Assembly (NCBI RefSeq): GCF_022682495.2
Contig: NC_071388.1
Coordinates: forward strand, 13,545,171-13,609,170
Length of the DNA: 64,000 nt
From: Desmodus rotundus
Taxonomy: Eukaryota > Chordata > Mammalia > Chiroptera > Phyllostomidae
Reading direction: 5' to 3'
Part shown: positions 11,639-24,531 of the stretch, one piece after another
How the letters are laid out: each line of letters begins with the position of its first letter
Numbering within the stretch: position 1 is the first letter of the stretch
Made by a program: the position numbers and the translations under genes
Notes under the pieces: generated by a model
What the model was told of the DNA's origin: nothing
What the model saw: the letters and a program-made list of their open reading frames with translations, nothing else
The model's database searches: none

Positions 11639-13764
11639 CTAATCTGTTTCTTAGTGACACTAAACACAGGATAGTTGTCAAAACATATTTATTGTTTAAA
11701 ACATCACAGTGAGGTTGAAAAGAATATTGGACCAAAATAGAGGTCAGCTTGAAATAAGCCCTTCGAGTTTGTAGATGCAAATAAATAAAACCTTTGTCTT
11801 GGAAAGGAGCATGCAGAGAAGATCCTTTTGCTCTCCTAATTAGCATAATTATACTTTTCAAAAGGTCATATGACCTTATTTTTTCTGCTTATATAATAAA
11901 TATATCTTCTTGTGGTCTTGTTTTATTGAAGTCAAATCCAGCATGAAGCACATTGCAAGGTAACTAACTACCTTGAATTGGGATGATCATAAGTGGTCCA
12001 TTTCTTTGGTTGTTATATATTTTTAAATTTCAAGTTGGACTGAGAATTACATAAGAAAATCATGAGCTGGGACTTTTAAGAAAAGCTGCATTACTCAAAT
12101 GTCATCTCAAAGAAAGAGAATTGAGAATTGGGAAAATGAGTTACCATGAAAAAATTCACAAATTTAAGGCCTTATTATCCTTAGGTCGATTGGGTAGCTC
12201 ATTACTGGATTGTGGGACTGGAGTTTTCAAGAATGGCATTTGCAAGGTGAGCTAGTCTGCTCTTGCCCTAACTGATTAGAATGCATTTGTTTTGGGGGGC
12301 TATGTTTGCCACATACCCTTTGTTGTTGCCGCACTTGAAAGTGTCCATGCCTTTAGTAAGATAGCACCTTCTATGTTTCCTCCATGATGCTCAGGAGCCC
12401 AGAGTGCACTTGGCCCTGGTTCATGACAGTTTGGGCAAGCACTGTTCTCAAGCCTGAATGAAGTCCTGTTGTTCAAAGGGAAACTGCTGCCCCTTCCTTC
12501 TGGTGGATTTTAGTTCAACTTTACAAAGTCCTTTGAAGCTGCGAAGTCAGAGGCTGCTGCCCACTTGAGATTTGATAGCTCTCTGACTGCAGGTGACCTT
12601 GGGCTACAAGTCCAGAGCCTGACATATGACATGCAGTTAATATAATTTCACTAAATTTTCTTTGTGAATGCATAATAACTTTTTTCTAGCAGGTAATAGT
12701 AGGTTTATAAATGAAAACAATGAATCAGACACGAAAACTAGGGGAAGCAGGACACAGCAGAGATATTGTGAGAGCAGCAGGATCAGGCAAATTCAACAGA
12801 CGTGTCGGCCCATTTATGAATTTTTGGAATCTGAGTATATGGGAGGTTGAATATTAAGGGGATAGGTTATAATTTCTCTCTTCCTATTCTACTCTACTTG
12901 CCTTTTGTAACATTTATACTCTTAAAGCCTCTCAGAATTTGAAGCAGACTGTATGGGGTGGGGCTAGGAAATATGACAGGGAGGCCTCGAGGAAGATGGG
13001 CTTTGTGTTTGTGTAGTTCATCCTTAGCGAAGAAGGTAGACAGGAGTGATACGCACACAGAGCGTCCATAACCCCGTCAGGCAGGGCGCTACCTGTCACC
13101 ACAGACTCAGGGGTGCCTGGGTATTTAACCCTTTGACTGTAACTCTCCCTCTCACATGCAGCACGCTTCTCTTCAATTCTGCAAGCAACAGTGGAGCAAC
13201 AGGGGCACTCTGAGAACTCCGACCCCCATTTTTGTCTGTTTTTGCCTTCCATTCCCTTCAACTTATTTTTTTTTTCTTTTTTGTACAGTTACCCTCTTTT
13301 CTTCTCAGAATAGTCATTTGGCCAGAAGGTCTTACCAACTTCTGACACTTTCCAGTGGCTCTTATTACTGTGACTGTAATTCATGGAAAGAACAGTGCTC
13401 TACTCGTGGTCCCAGTCCCTTCCACCTCACTTTCTGGAGGGCACTGAATGGGAGGAAGGTCCTTGTGGCTAACATCCTACTGGATCCTCTATCCCTAGAG
13501 TCCAGGGGTATGTTTGTCTTCAGAGTAGGAACCTAAGAACTATACCAGATTCTTTTAAATCCAAATAATCTTGGGCCATTGTAACCCATACAATTTATAT
13601 ACTTGTATTTCTTTTATTTTTCTGATTGTGTCTCCATTATTCTAATATCTGTTTTACTCAGTCAACTTTCCAACACATGGACTTCCTCTTCAAAACTTTT
13701 AACTCCAGTTTCCTCCCAGTCATATTGATATTCATACTCTGACCTATATCATTGTTATAATAAT
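11639..13764. other. unassigned DNA
   Basis: No defended exon. At 12300-12610 the sequence is less AT-rich than its surroundings, with no recognised family. At 12932-13536 moderately long frames overlap on both strands (109 and 126 codons), which argues against either being coding. A poly-T tract lies near 13265. Confidence 0.5.
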
Positions 13765-14005
13765 GGTTATAAGAATTAATAATAATGGGTAACATTTATT
13801 GAACACTTACTATATGCCAAAGACTTTTTTTCAGCATCTTATATTTTCATCCAGCTCTCGAGCAGTGCTTCGAATTATGTACCCTCATTATCATTATTTT
13901 GCAAATTAAGAAACCTAGTGCAAGGGGAGTTAATTCTTCTTGTTACATATCTCATAAGTAATAGTTAATAGAGGGGATTCCAAAATGTGTCTGAATTTAG
14001 AGCCT
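13765..14005 (-). repeat. MIR, long copy
   Basis: Complement of almost the whole MIR 3' two thirds: 'aacatttattgaacacttactatatgcca' near 13791, 'cagcatcttatattttcatccag' near 13833, 'accctcattatcattattttgca' near 13881, and 'caaggggagttaattcttcttgttacatatctcataagta' near 13921. The order of motifs is intact. Confidence 0.8.
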
Positions 14006-14014
14006 ATATAAATT

Positions 14015-14180
14015 CGTGAAACATTTATTTACTTATTTTCAATTTATACAATTCAGTGTTATCAACTATAGTCTCCGTGTTATTCATAAGATCCTCAGAC
14101 CTTATTCATTTTATAACTGAAAGATTGTAGCCTTTTCCTGGCCTCTCCCTATCCCCCAGCTCCTGGGAAGCTCTTTTCTG
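14015..14180 (-). repeat. L1 3' region, antisense
   Basis: Plus strand reads 'caactatagtctccgtgttattcataagatcctcagaccttattcattttataact...ctatcccccagctcctgg', the antisense text of many mammalian L1 3' ends. It directly abuts the MIR. A small truncated fragment. Confidence 0.65.
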
Positions 14181-17089
14181 CTCTCAGAGCCTATATGCAT
14201 TACATGATATAGGCAGGCCCACTTGTGAAGTATTTACGAGCATACTCTGGTTACCACCCCAAGCTTAGGGGAAAGTAACTGAAAAGTGTAAGCTTTTATT
14301 TCTCTTTTTATTTTATTGCATTATTATATGATGAATAAAAAATCTGCTCTGGCAGAGATGAGTTCAAATAATGGGAGACAGGAATCCTTACACAGGGCTT
14401 CAGCCTCACCAAGGTGGGGCTGGGAAGCACCTGGGCAGCCACGCTCGTGGGAGTGAGTCAGGGTCACCACTGGGGCTCATAACCTGACTGTTTGCTCTGA
14501 AGTCTTCAGACAAACCCCCAGGCCCAGGCGTGATGGTTGCCTGCTCCAAACTCCTCCTTTCCTTAGGAAGAAACTGAGGCCGAATTGGTTCTTGCTTGAA
14601 CTAACGTTTGCAACCCTGCTGATAAAGCTGTGACTGAGGAATGGGTTTTACGTTGTAAATTTTGGTCAGAAACATCACCCAAAGTGAGTATGTGATTCAC
14701 CCATAGCTCTTAAAATTCCCAGAAGTCATTTCCCAACAATGATCCTGTTATTATAGAACAAGAAAGATACACTATTCAATGACTACGATGTCATGAGATT
14801 ATGGTTATAGGTAAGTTGAATATGTCAATGACTTTGGTGTGATTTAGTCATATTTCTATTGGATGCCTTTCAGCACTTCATAATTATAACCAGTTATATT
14901 TTGGGGGAGAAGATACAACTATTGTGATTTTTTTCAGTTCTTTGATTTCTCCTTAGCTTTGATGAATTCTTGAAGCAATTCTAATCAAGTATTGTGTTTT
15001 ATTCCCTGTTTAATAAGGTAAAACCAGTGGGGTGTCCTACTTTCAGAATTTTTTGATAAATTCCTCTCATTGTGCTGAGAGAAAAAGCAACTTTTTTTTT
15101 TCCCATTTGATGAGTTTTGAGACACAAAGTCCCTAAGTACAACATGCTCTTCTGTGACTTTCTCCATCATTTTGTTTCCTCTTTTATAGTGCTTTTGAAT
15201 AATTCTCACAGTTCTTGGTGAGCTGCTAACCAGTTTAGCCTGTGAAATCTTGGATGGTACCAAATATATTACCCGTGCAGGGAGATGGGCTTTTTGTAAG
15301 TAAAACAGCATGGTTATTTGACAGCCTTTTTCATTTAATAAGAACGCAGATTTAATAAAGTTATTCATAAAATATAGCTCTTCTTTACTTTCTTAAATTA
15401 ATATACTATGTTAATACTAATGAACATAAATGAATATGTACTCCATACTGAAATTAAATATACACGCTTATCAGTTTACAAGAGACGGTTTTACTTTTAA
15501 GCCTTTTATTAACCTATGTGAGTCCCTATCAGAAGCGGTTTAGTCTCAACTTGGCAAACGGTCATTGCGATATCTGGGCAATAACCTGCAGGGTTTTACA
15601 ATAGCAAATCGTGAGTACATGACAGCCGGACGCACACCGTCTTCACTTACGTGGTTTCTGTAATTACCCACAGCACTTGGAGGCTCTGCTTATGCCCATC
15701 TACATTTCACCATTTACTTCCATTGCATTGATTGTGGTTGAGCTGCTCTGGGTTTAGAAGGTATAACAAATCAAAGAGCAAATAGTTTTGAAATTATTTA
15801 TAGTTCTGAAAAACCCAAGGGAGCTTTTAAATAGATGTCAAAGTCTGCCAGTGTAAGTGAAGCTGAGCCTCCGTCCTCAACACCACCACTTCCCAAATGG
15901 CTAATGAATGACAGGTTGGGTGTTGGAATATAAGCAGTATTTTTACAGTAATTTAAAGAAAAAATTGCCTGTGTTTTTACATATCATAAAAAGCTCTCAG
16001 ATGCTTTACTTACCACAATGATATCTGATTTCCAGGCCTTAATTCCTTTCATTTTTCCTTTATTTTGGGAGTTTGTGAATTATTATTATTTTTAATAATT
16101 TGTACTGTGATTTTATTGAAGATAGGAGAATATTCATGATTACTTAAAGATATTGGGTATATATATATTTTTAGCCTATGTGGAGATGGCTGAAAATTCT
16201 GGCAGCTGCCCACTGAACAAATTATAAGAGGCTTAATGACAAAAACTGAACGTATTTAATTATTTTTTTCACCCCTGGAGATGAAGCTGAATATATTTCT
16301 TTGGAGGGTTTATTATAATAAGAAGCCACTAGAGAAGAAAAACATTCTCATAATTTATCTAATTCAGGGAGACTTTCCCAATTATTGTCAATGGGAATAA
16401 TTGTACCTGAAATAAAATCAGTCTTACACTAAATTTTGTGAGTTTGGAAAACACTTAGTGAAAATATTCTAAAATTCTGAGTAAGTTATTTAAAAACCTG
16501 GAAAGTACTTGATTGAAAGGTCAACCCAAAGAAAAGAAAAACCACTTTCCAACTTCATTTCCATCAGGAGGCAGGTGGTCTCACCTTCTGTCATCTTTTT
16601 AGGCCCTCTTGTTGGCTATAGATACATTTTTTATTAGGTATCTAAAAAAGCAAACAGCTTAAATGACATTTTAAAACAGACAGCATTAGGAAGAAAAAAA
16701 TTATAAAGCCCTCTGACCTTTCTAGAGGGAACTCTCTCATGACCAAAATCAATATTCTTTGTGAACTTGGGGAAGGAAATAAGAAACATTTGGGTGCAAT
16801 GGAGGGGAAACTGTACAAGTTTCAAAAAAGAAACAAATTGAAAACTCCACTCAGGCATGTGTATTTCCAGGCAAAGACCCCTGAACTGCAGGGGGTTCGA
16901 CTTTGGTGTAAAGTTTTGAACTTTTTAGATCTTAACTCTGTAGCTTTGCAGGATAAAGCTTCAGGGACTTGAGTGGTCTCAAAAGGTTCCTTGTGACCAT
17001 CACAAGCTGGATTCATCTATACTTTCCAAATCAAAATTAATTTATTTAATGAAATGCAAAGTAAATTTGGCTCCTCTTTTTGATGGTTA
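14181..17089. other. unassigned AT-rich DNA
   Basis: No repeat family or exon was recognised. Frames at 14985-15368 (127 codons, minus) and 16739-16972 have no domain, no biased composition and no convincing splice signals. Some GC-richer text at 14390-14600 could be an old repeat. Confidence 0.45.
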
Positions 17090-17300
17090 CACAGTGACAG
17101 CTATAACACATTGATGCTGCCTTGCTTAATGCTCTGAGACAAGCATTATCATCTCCATTGTCAGAAGAGGAAGTGAAGGATCATGGGAGGTGACCTAATA
17201 CACCCAAGACTGTGTAACTAGGAAGAGGCAGAGCTGGAATTTTATTTAAGTCCCTCAGACGTTAGAACCCACATCCTTAACTGCTCTGTAATATGTAGAA
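17090..17300 (-). repeat. MIR
   Basis: Complement of MIR: 'tctgagacaagcattatcatctccattgtcagaagaggaagtgaagga' followed by 'gacctaatacacccaagactgtgtaactaggaagaggcagagctggaat'. Good match in order and spacing to the MIR core. Confidence 0.8.
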
Positions 17301-17339
17301 TGATGGATAAATGATTGCAAATTAATGCGACTATCATTA

Positions 17340-18187
17340 AGACTTGACGCTGATGTATCTCTTCCATGTTAGAAATGTAAATTTAGCTACAAATATCCTG
17401 GTCAATGAGTTCCTGTTATTCGATCTCCTTTGGCCTTGCTGATTTATCGTGTACTTGATCTATCAATTGCTACAGGAAGAATTTAAAAATCTTCATCTCT
17501 GATTGTAGTCGCCTGTTTCTTCTTTTTATTCTGCTAATTTCTGCTTCTGTATGTTGATGATCTGATGTTGAAAATGTAAACACATTTATTAGTATATTTT
17601 GGATGACTTTCACTTCTTTATCATTATGAAATAGCTTCTTTGTCATGGTGGTAACTTTAGACTTGAAGTCTCTGTTATACGGCATTAATATAGCTGTGCG
17701 TTCCACTCATGGTTACAGTTTCCTTGGAATATCTTCTTCCATCCATGTACTTTCACCCTACCTGTATATTTAAAGGTCATTTCTTATAGACTGAATATAG
17801 TTGAGTGTCACTTTTTCTTGAAATTTTTACCTTTAAATCTAATTGTTATCCAATAAATCTAATTTATCTATGATCAGGTTTGGGTCTATCACTTTATTAG
17901 TATTTTTTATTCAACTCTGTTTTTGTTTTTCATACCCTGTTATTTCTTTACTGCCTTTTTTTGATTATTTAAAAATGTTACAAGTCCATTTTGATTTTCC
18001 TGATATTGATATTTTACATATATTTCTTGTGCTATGTTCTTAGTGATTGAATTAGGGATTGTAATATATATCCTTAACTTTTAACAGTTCATTTACAGTT
18101 AATAATATTTTACGTAGTAATGAATCAGTGTAGGTCCACATCCTCCCAGTTTTTAGGCCATATACATATATATAATATATATATATA
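17340..18187 (-). mobile_element. old L1, ORF2 segment (left of mariner)
   Basis: The plus strand is the antisense of an L1 ORF2 stretch, recognised by 'gttatacggcattaatatagctg' near 17667, 'tatatttaaaggtcatttcttatagactgaatatagttg' near 17766 and 'agggattgtaatatatatcctta' near 18054. Many stops and indels; no functional protein. The copy is interrupted by the mariner and resumes at about 19519, so the two parts were one insertion. Confidence 0.8.
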
Positions 18188-19518
18188 GCCTGTCCAGAAA
18201 CAGTCCAGCCATTGCTAATGTAATGAGAATGGTTTGCACAACATCAATGTAACCTGGCAGCCAAGGGGGGTGGACTGGAACATGCATGTGTGAACAATGA
18301 TGACTGCACTGTACTAGTCAGTGTGGGTGGTAGACACCATTGAGTGAGCATGTGTACTGTGTGGCCATCACACCCAAAATAACTGAGTAGAGCAACAAAT
18401 CTGCATCAGATTTTGTGTTAAGTTTGAACATTCTTCAATGGAAACTATTCGGATGATTCAGAAGGCTTTCAGAGATGATGCAATGAGCATAGCAGAAATA
18501 AAAGTGTGGCATGAATACTTCAAAGATGGTTGAGAATATGTTGAAAGTGATCCATATTCTGGAAAGCCTGCAACAAGCAGAACGCCTGAAAATGTTGAAC
18601 ACGTACAGTCTGCAATCAACAAAGATCAGTGACTGAGAGTGTGAGAACTAGAAGCTGATCTGGGGATTCCAAAAAACACTGTGTCCGAGATTTTAATGCA
18701 GGATCTTGGCATGAAACATGTCATGGCAAAATCTGTTCCGCAGTTTCTGCTATCAGAGCAGAAGGAACACCGGGCTGCCTTGCTAATGACTTGATTCAAA
18801 CCACTACCAATGAACCAGATTTCCTGAAGAAGATCATAACTGAGATCAGCTGTGGTCTGTGGCTGTGGTCCAGAAACGAAGGCCCAGTTGTCCCAGTGGA
18901 AGTCGCCTGGTTCTGCACACCTGAAGAAGGTGCAGCAGAGTTGCAGCAAGATCAAGACCATGTTAACTGTGTTTTTTTGATTGCGAAGGTGTTGTCCGTA
19001 TGAGTATGACCCTCCAAGCCAAACAATTATTAAGAAGTACTACCTCCATGTTCTTTGTGAGTTGACAGATGCAGTACAATGAAAATGGCTGTGGTTATGG
19101 GCAACGGGTGATTGGCAGCTTCATCACAACAACGCACCTGCTCACACATCACGTCTCATACAGAGTTTTTGGCAAAACATCAAATTACCCAGATGACTCA
19201 GCCCCCCTATAGCCCAGATTTGGTGCCCTACAACTTTTGGCTTTGCCTAAAACTAAAATCACTTTTGAAAGGGAAGAGATTTCAGACCGTCAGTGAGATT
19301 CAGGAAAATATGACAAGGCAGCTGATGACGAATCCAACAAAGGATTTTGCAGAGTGTTCTGAACAGCGGAAGAGACACTGGGAGAACTGTGTGAGGTCTC
19401 AAGTTGCCTAATTTGAAGGGGACTGAGGCATCATTGTCCTGTGTACAATATTTCTTGTATCTTCTTTGATAAATGTCTCTCTTTTTCAAAGTGCATGGCT
19501 GGATACTTTCTGGGCAGA
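18188..19518 (+). mobile_element. mariner transposon, full-length size, inactive
   Basis: Cut-and-paste DNA transposon of the Tc1/mariner superfamily, about 1.33 kb, the usual length for mariner. Terminal inverted repeats are visible: the left end reads CCTGTCCAGAAACAGTCCAG at 18189, and the complement of the right end (19493-19518) reads TCTGCCCAGAAAGTATCCAG. Between them lies one decayed transposase gene. The TA target duplication is not clean: the left flank is a TA repeat and the right flank has decayed. It inserted into the older L1 that surrounds it, so it is younger than that L1. Confidence 0.93.
18438..19411 (+). pseudogene. mariner transposase pseudogene (D34D type)
   Basis: The start codon at 18438 opens METIRMIQKAF, the N-terminal DNA-binding part. 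In-frame TGA stops stand at 18531 and 18630. A one-base loss near 18777 shifts the frame before the DLIQTTTNEPDFLKK segment, and another indel disrupts the region of the first catalytic Asp (18838-18855). The second catalytic Asp motif, normally HHDN, reads HHNN (AAC at 19128). The third reads SPDLVPYNFW with Asn (AAC at 19232) in place of Asp. Spacing between these two is 104 bases, that is D34D minus one deleted base. The C-terminal WENCVRSQ block is intact. Catalytically dead for several independent reasons. Confidence 0.92.
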
Positions 19519-19750
19519 CCTCAGTATGTGTGTAAGTATGTGTCTGTATACATATGATCTCATGTTATAAATGACAGGAGACAGTATTATAGTGGTTCAT
19601 TTAAACAGATGTACATGTAATAAATAAATTAGGAAAAATAAAGCCAAACAATTTTTATTAACCCAGGTATTTACCATTTCCAAAGGTCTTCATTCGATCA
19701 TGCAGTTATCTAAAAGGACTTCAACTAAAGGTTGAGACTTAAAATCTACA
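19519..19750 (-). mobile_element. old L1, ORF2 segment (right of mariner)
   Basis: Continuation of the same antisense L1: 'gttataaatgacaggagacagt', then 'ttattaacccaggtatttaccatttccaaaggtcttcattc' near 19656 and 'ggacttcaacta' near 19715, which follow in L1 antisense order the text seen left of the mariner. Confidence 0.7.
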
Positions 19751-22639
19751 TATATGTATATGTATAATGATATATATTACTGTGTCATTAACAGTGTTCT
19801 AACACTGGCTTTAACAACTTTAATTCGTTTTTACTTTAACACATACAGTGAACACTACCGCACTCAGCGCCATCGCTTGGATTCACGCTAGGGTACCAGC
19901 AGTGCCCTGGCATGGTACTGCTCTTCATCATCTGGTAACGCAGGCAAATAAGATCTTAGTATTACTGTTAAAGTAGTTTTAGTGTCATTCACCCTCTGAG
20001 AGCGGCTCAGGAACCCCCAGGGACCCATGGAATATAGAAGAAAACTGCTCCTCTCAATGAGGTGAACAACTACCAGTATAAAGGTGAAGTTTTGTTTTGT
20101 GTATAAGCACGGATAAGCTAGATGTTTGATGGAATCTCAGACCTGTGCGTCCACACAATGAGAAGAATCCAGTTTTTTTTGATGATTTATTTCCCATCAA
20201 TGTAATTCGTATCCAGTGAAATAGGATCATACAACTTGGAAAATAGTGCCATACATTAAATAATTATAATAGCACAGCTTGTTATTGACTTTGAATCTTG
20301 TAAAATTCCATTAATTAGACCTGAACTCACACAGTTTCTGAAACAAAATATTGGAGTAAAATACCTATAAGGGCAAAAAAAGTAAATGACAAGTGATTTT
20401 GAAAGATAAAGTTATAAAAAGTATTTCCTTACAAATATGAATAAAATTCTTATCTGTTGAAATCATGCTGAAATACATATGGAATGAACCCTGAAATGTT
20501 TAGAGTTTTGTGGTAATCAGAGAAATCATGGAAACTTAAAGTTAGAGGAGTTTTCAAGATTATTTTGTGCAAACAATGTTAAGTTGCTTGAGTCCCAGTA
20601 CGTGATCCCTTCCAAGTGGTACTTCCTGTTCATGTTTAGATACCATTTGTGATGATAACCTCACTCTCAAACTTGAAGTGTTTGGGTAAATCTCTGTGAT
20701 CTGTTTTCCAGTTTCAGATACTTTTATTTCACTACTTCTTCTCACAGTCAGGTAAAAGGCATTTGCCTCTGAACGCTCTTCAAGTGTCTTCATTGGCTCA
20801 ACTACTTTGGAGTCTTCAGACATTCTGAGCACCTGACTGGCCCAGGAAAAACAGGTTTCGATTTGAATTGCTTTAATAGTAACAGTTCTTGAACAAAAGA
20901 GAACATGTAACATTGTTCTTTCAGTAAGTGAAAGGCGATTTCACAGCTAGCATTGATGGTACTTTCTGAGGTCACCTTTAAATTCATGACATGTTGGCAA
21001 GTGGAACAATATGATGTTCACTCTTCTGGAAATATATACACAGAGGGACATCACCAGGCCACCAATACCCACTGAAGTCAGAGCCATTTTTAATGCTCTG
21101 TGTGAGGCTGTAGTTGTCATTTTCATCTTTCAGTTAAAAGGTTTCACCTTCACTGAGCTTCGTTACAAGTTTTCAAAGTTAAGAAATAAAAGCAATAGCG
21201 GTCTGAATTCTGATAAATAAATTATATTTTTCTTTAAAAATGAATTATTCTCACAGGAACAACATGAGCAAAAAAAGTGTTTCCATATCTAGTGGCTCCA
21301 GGAAAACCTAATATGCCAAAGGCTAAAATCCCCACAAGGAGAATTCAGAAATATTACAGTGGATTAAATATAAGCCTCTTCCAAGCGGTGCAACAGAAAT
21401 ACGGCTTTCTCCAAAATAATGATTCTCTGAACTGTTTGTTATTAAGACATGTGATTTAAAGTTAGAGCCATAAACACAATAAAAATTATTTTGATATATT
21501 AAAAATGGCATTGTATGAAACTTACTGGTTTCATATAATGCTCAATTCCCCTTTTATTCCGTCTTCTATGGTGTCTTTCTTATATCCCCGTGTCCATCTG
21601 TTATGAAGGCATCAAGTGCCAAGTCTGAGGTTCAGGGGCCGCGATGAGAGGAGAAATGAGATGGTAAAGCAAATAGCCATGTCATCACTGCCTTTTCTGC
21701 ATTTAGAGCGTGTGCGGGTCTGGGCCCTCTCAGCGATGGCTGTTCCACCCAGAACAGGCCGTGAGACTGAAATGTCCACCACAGACCTGGTCTAGAGGAG
21801 CTTCACAGCATTTTAACTCGCAAATTTACTTTTAATATTAATCACTTTATTGTTATTAATTATTAATTATGTGCTTCAGAAAATGTGTGGTGACTTGTGT
21901 TCTGGGTTTTGCCTTTTCATTCCTCAGTGTAGAATAATTTCTTGATGAGACCACAGAAGGCATTCAGGTTCTTTGGAAGATTTTGGGCTAGGGTTTTCAA
22001 TAAAATGCAGGCCATTTTTTATTTCACTATAGCATATAGTTAACTTTGTGTTTTAGATAAAGATAGTTTCAGTAGGAAACATAATTAACTTTGCATTTCG
22101 GATAAATAATGAACACTTTTTTTGTATAAGTATGTCCCAAGGATTGCATGGGGCATCTTTATGCTAAACCTTCTTTGCTATTTACTGAAATCCAAATTTC
22201 ACTAGGTGTTCTTCCCCACCTTAACTGTGGCTAACTCCTTCTGGATGAAGGTGTCCCTGTGCTGGACCGGATCGTGGTACTGGAATAGACTATCTGGGCT
22301 GAGCGATATGACCCAGCACATGGAGACACTGCGTTAGTGGTATGTGGGGGTGTAGAAAGAATATGACATCGCGACATTGCAGACAGCTGTTGTCTGCTGG
22401 CATTAAGCTGGATATGTGCTGAACATTAAATTTGAGTCATGTGTTAAAAAACCACCTGTAACTTCACTCAAATTTGTTGCTAAAAATAGAATGTCATACC
22501 ATTGCAAGTATTTACTTGAAATACAGGAATTATTTTACCTTCTATAACAAGTTTGGCTGAAGTGTTAGAGACTTATGTAGCTACGTTGGGGACTTCATGG
22601 GAAGAACATGATGTGTATACTCAGAACAGGTTTTGAAAC
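19751..22639. other. unassigned DNA with a coding-like patch
   Basis: Apart from the candidate at 20560-21130 (separate entry) I recognise nothing. A small patch at 19850-20030 has more CpG than its surroundings. At 20300-20560 and 21830-22100 the sequence is AT-rich and unique-looking. Confidence 0.45.
20560..21130 (-). other. possible decayed retrogene or unknown repeat
   Basis: Read on the minus strand, three overlapping open frames succeed each other: about 58 codons from near 21126, 61 codons at 20987-20802 and 117 codons at 20913-20560. Composition is protein-like (mixed charged and hydrophobic residues). A frameshifted processed pseudogene could look like this. Against it: I recognise no protein family, no poly(A) tail lies at the low-coordinate end, and the sequence next to 20540 resembles an ancient LINE/SINE motif. 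No function is claimed. Confidence 0.2.
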
Positions 22640-22770
22640 ATGGCAGGCGCGTTCCTTAGCCTTCCTGAGTCATAACGTCCACATTTATAAAATGAGGATA
22701 ATGTGAGCCTACTTGATAATGGAGTGGTGAATATTAAATGAGATAATGCAGATAGAAGACTTGTATGGTG
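22640..22770 (+). repeat. MIR fragment
   Basis: Plus-strand MIR core: 'tccttagccttcctgagtc', 'cacatttataaaatgaggataatg', 'gtgaatattaaatgagataatgcag'. Typical of the standard MIR order (...cctcagtttcctcatctgtaaaatggggataat...gattaaatgag). Confidence 0.8.
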
Positions 22771-23379
22771 ACCTCTTCCCCTTGGTAATGGGAACACTGA
22801 TGTTAGATACCAAAACCCTACTGAAGCAAATCATTTTCTCAGCCAGATGGAAAATTGGACCGTTAATTTACTCGCTTCTTACATTTTTTCTTGCAACACT
22901 CGAGCCTGACTGATTTCATGGTATATCTTTTATCTTCAAAACCTTTGCAATGTTATTAAAGTCTGACCTCTTTATTGGGGGGGGTCTTCTTGGGTGACGG
23001 CACGGCTCAGGAATTGTGTGGGAGTTGATGGTTTTGGGAAATGACTCTTTGACACCCAAGAATGTCAATGAACGCATTTAATGATGTGGAAGAACTGGCA
23101 CGCCTCACTTTCATTTAATGAGGAAGCCTCATCCTACTTATGAAAAGCGCTTTGTGCTTCACTGACCTCATCACTCGGCGTTTCTATGATTAAGGCCAAT
23201 TTTAAATTCTCATCGAAGTCTGATGGAAAGAGACTGTGCACTTGCTCTGGTGTAACGGGGTATTTTAATGGGTTTTATTAGTATTTAGGTAGAGTAAGGC
23301 CCATAGATCAGTAAACAATTGACATTTAAAAGATACCCCAATACATTTAATTAAAAAGTTAGACCTAGAAAAGATAGTT

Positions 23380-23860
23380 TGTTACACTGCAGACCCTGGG
23401 AGCCTGGAGCATGCACACGTGGGAAGGGGGACACATCAGTGAACTGGGGTTGGTTAGGAGCCAGAGGGAGAGGGAAGTGTGGGCAAGAGTCTCTGTTGTG
23501 GTTTCCAAGGAAAAAAATGACAAGGCCGGGCAAGCAGGCTTAGAATTGGTTAGTTTGAACAGTTTTATGAGCTGTGGGCCTAGGGCTGTCCCTTGCTGCC
23601 TGGTAGCAGGCCCTGGGGTGATTAGGGCAAGGGGGTAGTGGCCCAGAGTGTGTCAGCTCCTAAAGGCAATGGGTGGAGGCACACAGGCTCTGGATTGGTT
23701 GGTTTTCACTTGAAAAGTACACTCACTGTTGGGTTGTTTCCCGTCTCTAGGAACATTCTTCAAGACCCCACCAGTTAAAGTAGCAGAATAACGAAAATGT
23801 GGCATGTGTAATACCCAGAGCCTGAATGTTGACAATGTCGTTAAATATCTTGCTTCTGTT
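23380..23860. other. GC-richer block, unassigned
   Basis: A locally GC- and purine-rich block (GGG-rich on the plus strand) inside AT-rich DNA, with open frames on both strands. It resembles LTR-type or old repeat material, but I cannot name a family and see no clear ends or target duplications. Confidence 0.3.
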
Positions 23861-24495
23861 AGATTTTAAAATACTTTTCTAAACAGAGATCTTATTCTTA
23901 GAGAGAAATACTGAAATATTTACAAATGTCTGTGATCTGCTTCGAAATGACTTGGAGTGGAGTGAGGAATAAGTGTAGAAAATATATCTATACTTTATTT
24001 GTTCTAAAATTCATCTAAGAGGCTTCTCTGCCATTATATGGTTGTACAACTTAAAAAAATAACTTACTTTATTTTTATGAGTCACATTTCCTTTACCTTT
24101 CAGCTGGGAATAGTAATATTTCTCTCAGATAATGTACAAGAGAAGACTGAAATATGGAAAAATATATTATTAATAATGGGCGGCCTCTGGCAACACATTG
24201 TATCTTAACATCTAATGTGTCTGTGTCCGGTTAGGAACTGGGAACATAAACAATCTGTCTCAACACGCATCGAACACAGAAACGGAACTGTGGTTTTAGT
24301 CGCTGATAATTTCATTGTGCATTTTCACTTTTGTCAAGGTCTTCTTTCCCAAGTACTGATCACTCTAGCTTTCTTTCAAACTAACAAGTTCAATCGGTTC
24401 AGTTATGATATCAGGTAGTAATTTAAAATTCTCTTTCCTCTATGTTTTAACACATGAATACGAGGGGCTGCCCTCCCCCAGAAACCCAGAATTAT

Positions 24496-24531
24496 CTTCT
24501 GGAGGGTGGGCTCCTTCTGGAGAGCGGGCTC
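24496..24531 (+). repeat. 18-bp tandem duplication
   Basis: CTTCTGGAGGGTGGGCTC at 24496 is followed at once by CTTCTGGAGAGCGGGCTC, two copies with two mismatches. Confidence 0.85.
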
